A stretch of 64,000 bases of DNA, taken from the NCBI RefSeq assembly GCF_025725685.1, contig NZ_CP107008.1, positions 1,736,001 to 1,800,000 of the forward strand, in the 5' to 3' direction. The stretch is from Halomonas sp. M4R1S46. Its GTDB lineage: Bacteria; Pseudomonadota; Gammaproteobacteria; Pseudomonadales; Halomonadaceae. Position numbers and translations under genes: made by a program. The notes beneath the pieces are model-generated. The model was not told where the DNA came from and ran no database searches. It saw only the letters and a list, made by a program, of their open reading frames with translations. This document shows positions 61,805-64,000 of this stretch, piece after piece; position 1 is the stretch's first letter, and each line of letters opens with the position of its first letter.

Positions 61805-62818
61805 ATGACCCAGACGCTTGGACCGGTGATGCTGGACCTGGAAGGTCCCCGCCTGCGCGACGAGGAATGCGAACTGCTGCGGCGCCCGGAAGTCGGTGGG
61901 GTGATCCTGTTCGGCCGCAACGTCGAGGACGCCCTCCAGGTGCGCGAGCTGTGCCAGGCGATCCGCCGCGAATCGCCGTCGCTGCTGCTGGCCATCGACC
62001 AGGAAGGGGGGCGCGTGCAGCGCCTGCGCCAGGGGGTGACCCGTCTGCCGGCCATGGGGCGGCTGGGTCGCGAGGCCGCGGCGGCGCCCGAGGTGGCCCA
62101 GCGGCTCTGTCAGGATGCGGGCTGGCTGCTGGGCATGGAGATGGCGGCCTGCGGCCTGGATCTCAGCCTTGCGCCGGTGCTCGACGTCGATACCGGGCGC
62201 TCCTCGGTGATCGGCGATCGCAGTTTCGGCGCCTCGCCGGAGGGCGTGACGCGCCTCGCCGGTGCCTTCGTCGATGGCCTCCACGAGGCCGGCATGGCGG
62301 CGGTCGGCAAGCACTTCCCCGGTCACGGCGGCGTGGCCGCGGATTCCCACCTGGAGCTGCCCGTGGACGAGCGTCCGCTGGAGGCGCTGCGTCGGCACGA
62401 CCTGATGCCCTTCGAGGCCCTGGCCTCGCGGCTGGGGGGCGTGATGCCCGCCCATGTGGTCTATCCGGCCTTCGACCATCGCCCCGCCGGCTTCTCGCCG
62501 GCCTGGCTCGGCCTGCTGCGTGAATCGCTGGGCTTCAAGGGCGCCATCTTCTCCGATGACCTGAGCATGGCCGGTGCCCACTCGGCCGGTACACCCGCCG
62601 AGCGGGCTCGCCTGGCGCTGGCGGCCGGCTGCGACATGCTGCTGGTGTGCAATGATCGCGCCGCGGCCCTCGAGGTGGTCGAGGCCTGCGAGGGGCGCAC
62701 GACCAAGCGGGCCGCCAGGTTGCGCTACGGCCGGGCCCGCCCCGACCTCGACGCCCTGAGCGCGCTGTCCCGCTGGCGCCGCGTGCATGCCCGTCTCGAG
62801 GCCATGGCCGCCGACTGA
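61805..62818 (+). CDS. nagZ: beta-N-acetylhexosaminidase
   Basis: The 337-residue cytoplasmic enzyme of glycoside hydrolase family 3 removes GlcNAc from recycled muropeptides. Visible motifs are GVILFGRNVEDALQ, LLLAIDQEGGRVQRL, KHFPGHGGVAADSHLELP and the catalytic Asp in IFSDDLSMAGAHSAG. Length is normal (E. coli 341). AGGAAGCGACC before ATG 61805 supports the start. The hpt gene follows 33 bp later. Confidence 0.96.
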   Translation: MTQTLGPVMLDLEGPRLRDEECELLRRPEVGGVILFGRNVEDALQVRELCQAIRRESPSLLLAIDQEGGRVQRLRQGVTRLPAMGRLGREAAAAPEVAQRLCQDAGWLLGMEMAACGLDLSLAPVLDVDTGRSSVIGDRSFGASPEGVTRLAGAFVDGLHEAGMAAVGKHFPGHGGVAADSHLELPVDERPLEALRRHDLMPFEALASRLGGVMPAHVVYPAFDHRPAGFSPAWLGLLRESLGFKGAIFSDDLSMAGAHSAGTPAERARLALAAGCDMLLVCNDRAAALEVVEACEGRTTKRAARLRYGRARPDLDALSALSRWRRVHARLEAMAAD

Positions 62819-62851
62819 CGTCTCTTCGCTGATTGAACGACGAGCCCTACG

Positions 62852-63430
62852 ATGCCCAAACTCGATGCCGACGCCCTCCCGTCCCTGGCCGACATGCGTG
62901 CGGTCATGGACTCCGCCGACTGCCTGATCGACCAGGAGCAGGTCGAGCGCGCCCTGGACCGCATGGCCGACGCGATCACCCGCGACCTCGGCGACAAGCT
63001 GCCGGTCTTCTACTGCGTCATGAACGGCGGCCTGATCACCACCGGACACCTGTTGACGCGGCTAGGCTTCCCCCTGGAGGTGGACTACCTGCATGCCACC
63101 CGCTATCGCGGTGGCACCCGGGGCGGCGAGCTGTTCTGGCGCGTCTCCCCGGAGATCCCCATGGCCGGCCGGCACGTGGTGATCGTCGACGATATCCTGG
63201 ACGAGGGCACGACCCTCGCCGCGATCCTCGACTACTGTCGTCAGGCCGGTGCCGCCAGCATCACCACCGCCGTGCTGGTGGACAAGCGCCATGACCGCAA
63301 GGCCGTGCCCGACCTCAAGGCGGACTACTGCAGTCTCGAGGTGGTCGACCGCTATGTCTTCGGCTTCGGCATGGACTACAAGGGCTACTGGCGCAACGCG
63401 CCGGGGATCTTTGCGCCCAAGGGCCTGTAG
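62852..63430 (+). CDS. hpt: hypoxanthine-guanine phosphoribosyltransferase
   Basis: The 192-residue enzyme salvages purine bases to IMP or GMP. The PRPP-binding loop is VVIVDDILDEGTTLAAILDY, with FYCVMNGGLITTGHLLTRLG earlier and DRYVFGFGMDYKGYWRN near the end. Similar longer hypoxanthine-guanine enzymes follow nagZ in pseudomonads. Two hairpins follow the stop. Confidence 0.93.
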   Translation: MPKLDADALPSLADMRAVMDSADCLIDQEQVERALDRMADAITRDLGDKLPVFYCVMNGGLITTGHLLTRLGFPLEVDYLHATRYRGGTRGGELFWRVSPEIPMAGRHVVIVDDILDEGTTLAAILDYCRQAGAASITTAVLVDKRHDRKAVPDLKADYCSLEVVDRYVFGFGMDYKGYWRNAPGIFAPKGL

Positions 63431-63474
63431 CCCGGGCTTCGCCCGGGAGCCTGAAGACCGTCCGCTTCGCGGAC
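63431..63474 (+). terminator. tandem hairpins after hpt
   Basis: CCCGGGC-TTC-GCCCGGG (63431-63447) and GTCCGC-TTC-GCGGAC (63460-63474) lie between the convergent hpt and acyl-CoA synthetase genes and may terminate both. Confidence 0.6.
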
Positions 63475-63489
63475 GTCAGCTTCCAGCTG

Positions 63490-64000
63490 TCAGCCCAACC
63501 CGAGTTCGTGGGTGGCTTCCTCGCGCATCTTGAACTTCTGGATCTTGCCGGTGACGGTCATCGGGAAGGCGTCGACGAACTTCACGTAGCGCGGCACCTT
63601 GTAGTGGGCGATCTTGCCCTGGCAGAAGGCCTTGAGGCCCTCCTCGTCGAGGCTCTCGCCCTCGCTGAGCTTGACCCAGGCCATGACCTCCTCGCCGTAC
63701 TTCTCGTCGGGGACGCCGATCACCTGGACGTCGGAGATGGCCGGGTGGGTATAGAGGAAGTCCTCGATCTCGCGGGGATAGATGTTCTCGCCGCCACGGA
63801 TGATCATGTCCTTGATGCGGCCGACGATGGCCACATAGCCCTCCTCGTCCATGGTGGCCAGGTCGCCGGTATGCATCCAGCCCGCGGCATCGATGGCCTT
63901 GGCGGTGGCCTCCTCGTTGTTCCAGTAACCGAGCATCACGCTGTAGCCCCGGGTGCACAGCTCGCCGGTCTCGCCACGCGGGACCACGGCCCCGGTGTCC
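63490..64000 (-). CDS. acyl-CoA synthetase (AMP-binding), N-terminus beyond window
   Basis: The visible 169 residues are the C-terminal part of an ANL-family enzyme. They include the conserved GWMHTGDLATMDEEGYVAIV, GRIKDMIIRGGENIYPREIE hinge and the catalytic Lys region PMTVTGKIQKFKMREEA near the end. It activates a carboxylic acid to the CoA thioester; FadD-like medium- or long-chain substrates are likely, but the binding pocket lies outside the window. The frame is open to the window edge. Confidence 0.92.
   Translation of the reverse strand, partial: DTGAVVPRGETGELCTRGYSVMLGYWNNEEATAKAIDAAGWMHTGDLATMDEEGYVAIVGRIKDMIIRGGENIYPREIEDFLYTHPAISDVQVIGVPDEKYGEEVMAWVKLSEGESLDEEGLKAFCQGKIAHYKVPRYVKFVDAFPMTVTGKIQKFKMREEATHELGLG

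Overview
The window looks like chromosomal DNA of a moderately halophilic gammaproteobacterium, most likely Halomonas or a close relative. The basis is GC-rich core DNA, the order gyrA-serC-pheA-tyrA/aroA-cmk-rpsA with a fused tyrA-aroA, an MvaT-type nucleoid protein, a phasin, and a Tus-like protein. This assignment rests on gene content and recall of family sequences, not on a search.

Layout. Positions 1-10.1 kb are accessory DNA, mostly AT-rich. They hold an OLD/AAA-type ATPase cut by the window edge, an unrecognised 490-residue protein followed by an attC-like inverted repeat, a small membrane protein, a periplasmic-sensor GGDEF-EAL protein, and a DnaQ-like/FRG fusion gene split by an intact IS10-like element. 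A YdhR-like protein and a short tyrosine recombinase follow. Positions 10.3-18.6 kb carry a minus-strand set, PrpF/GalD-like isomerase, tctC, a tctA-tctB fusion and acnA, with a divergent LysR regulator. This reads as uptake and catabolism of a tricarboxylate such as an aconitate isomer. Positions 18.6-27.5 kb are a patchwork of IS5-family remnants, an intact IS30-family element, gene fragments, a phasin, a cupin, a glyoxalase-like protein, a PQQ-type propeller protein and a cytochrome P460-like protein.

Positions 27.6-30.2 kb hold a TVP38-type membrane protein, thiI and a small conserved protein. Positions 30.5-43.8 kb form a complete Lap-type adhesion module: a TolC-like outer-membrane protein fused to an OmpA domain, LapB-like ABC exporter, LapC-like adaptor, an atypical LuxR-type regulator, a compact LapA-like RTX adhesin, then LapD-like c-di-GMP receptor and LapG-like protease on the other strand. 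The adhesin has a TAAG site at residues 109-112 that fits LapG cleavage.

Positions 43.8-64 kb are housekeeping: cation efflux, acyltransferase, rdgC, thioesterase, gyrA, serC, pheA, tyrA-aroA, cmk, rpsA, mvaT-like, tus-like, yacG, coaE, pilD, nagZ, hpt and a truncated acyl-CoA synthetase.

The best candidate for something undescribed is the DnaQ-like/FRG fusion. Its exonuclease half resembles the replicative proofreading subunit but has lost all three catalytic aspartates, and it sits in a defence-like island. Other leads are the attC-like repeat, a roughly 210-bp diverged direct repeat flanking the island core, and a palindromic element that has grown into the 3' end of gyrA.
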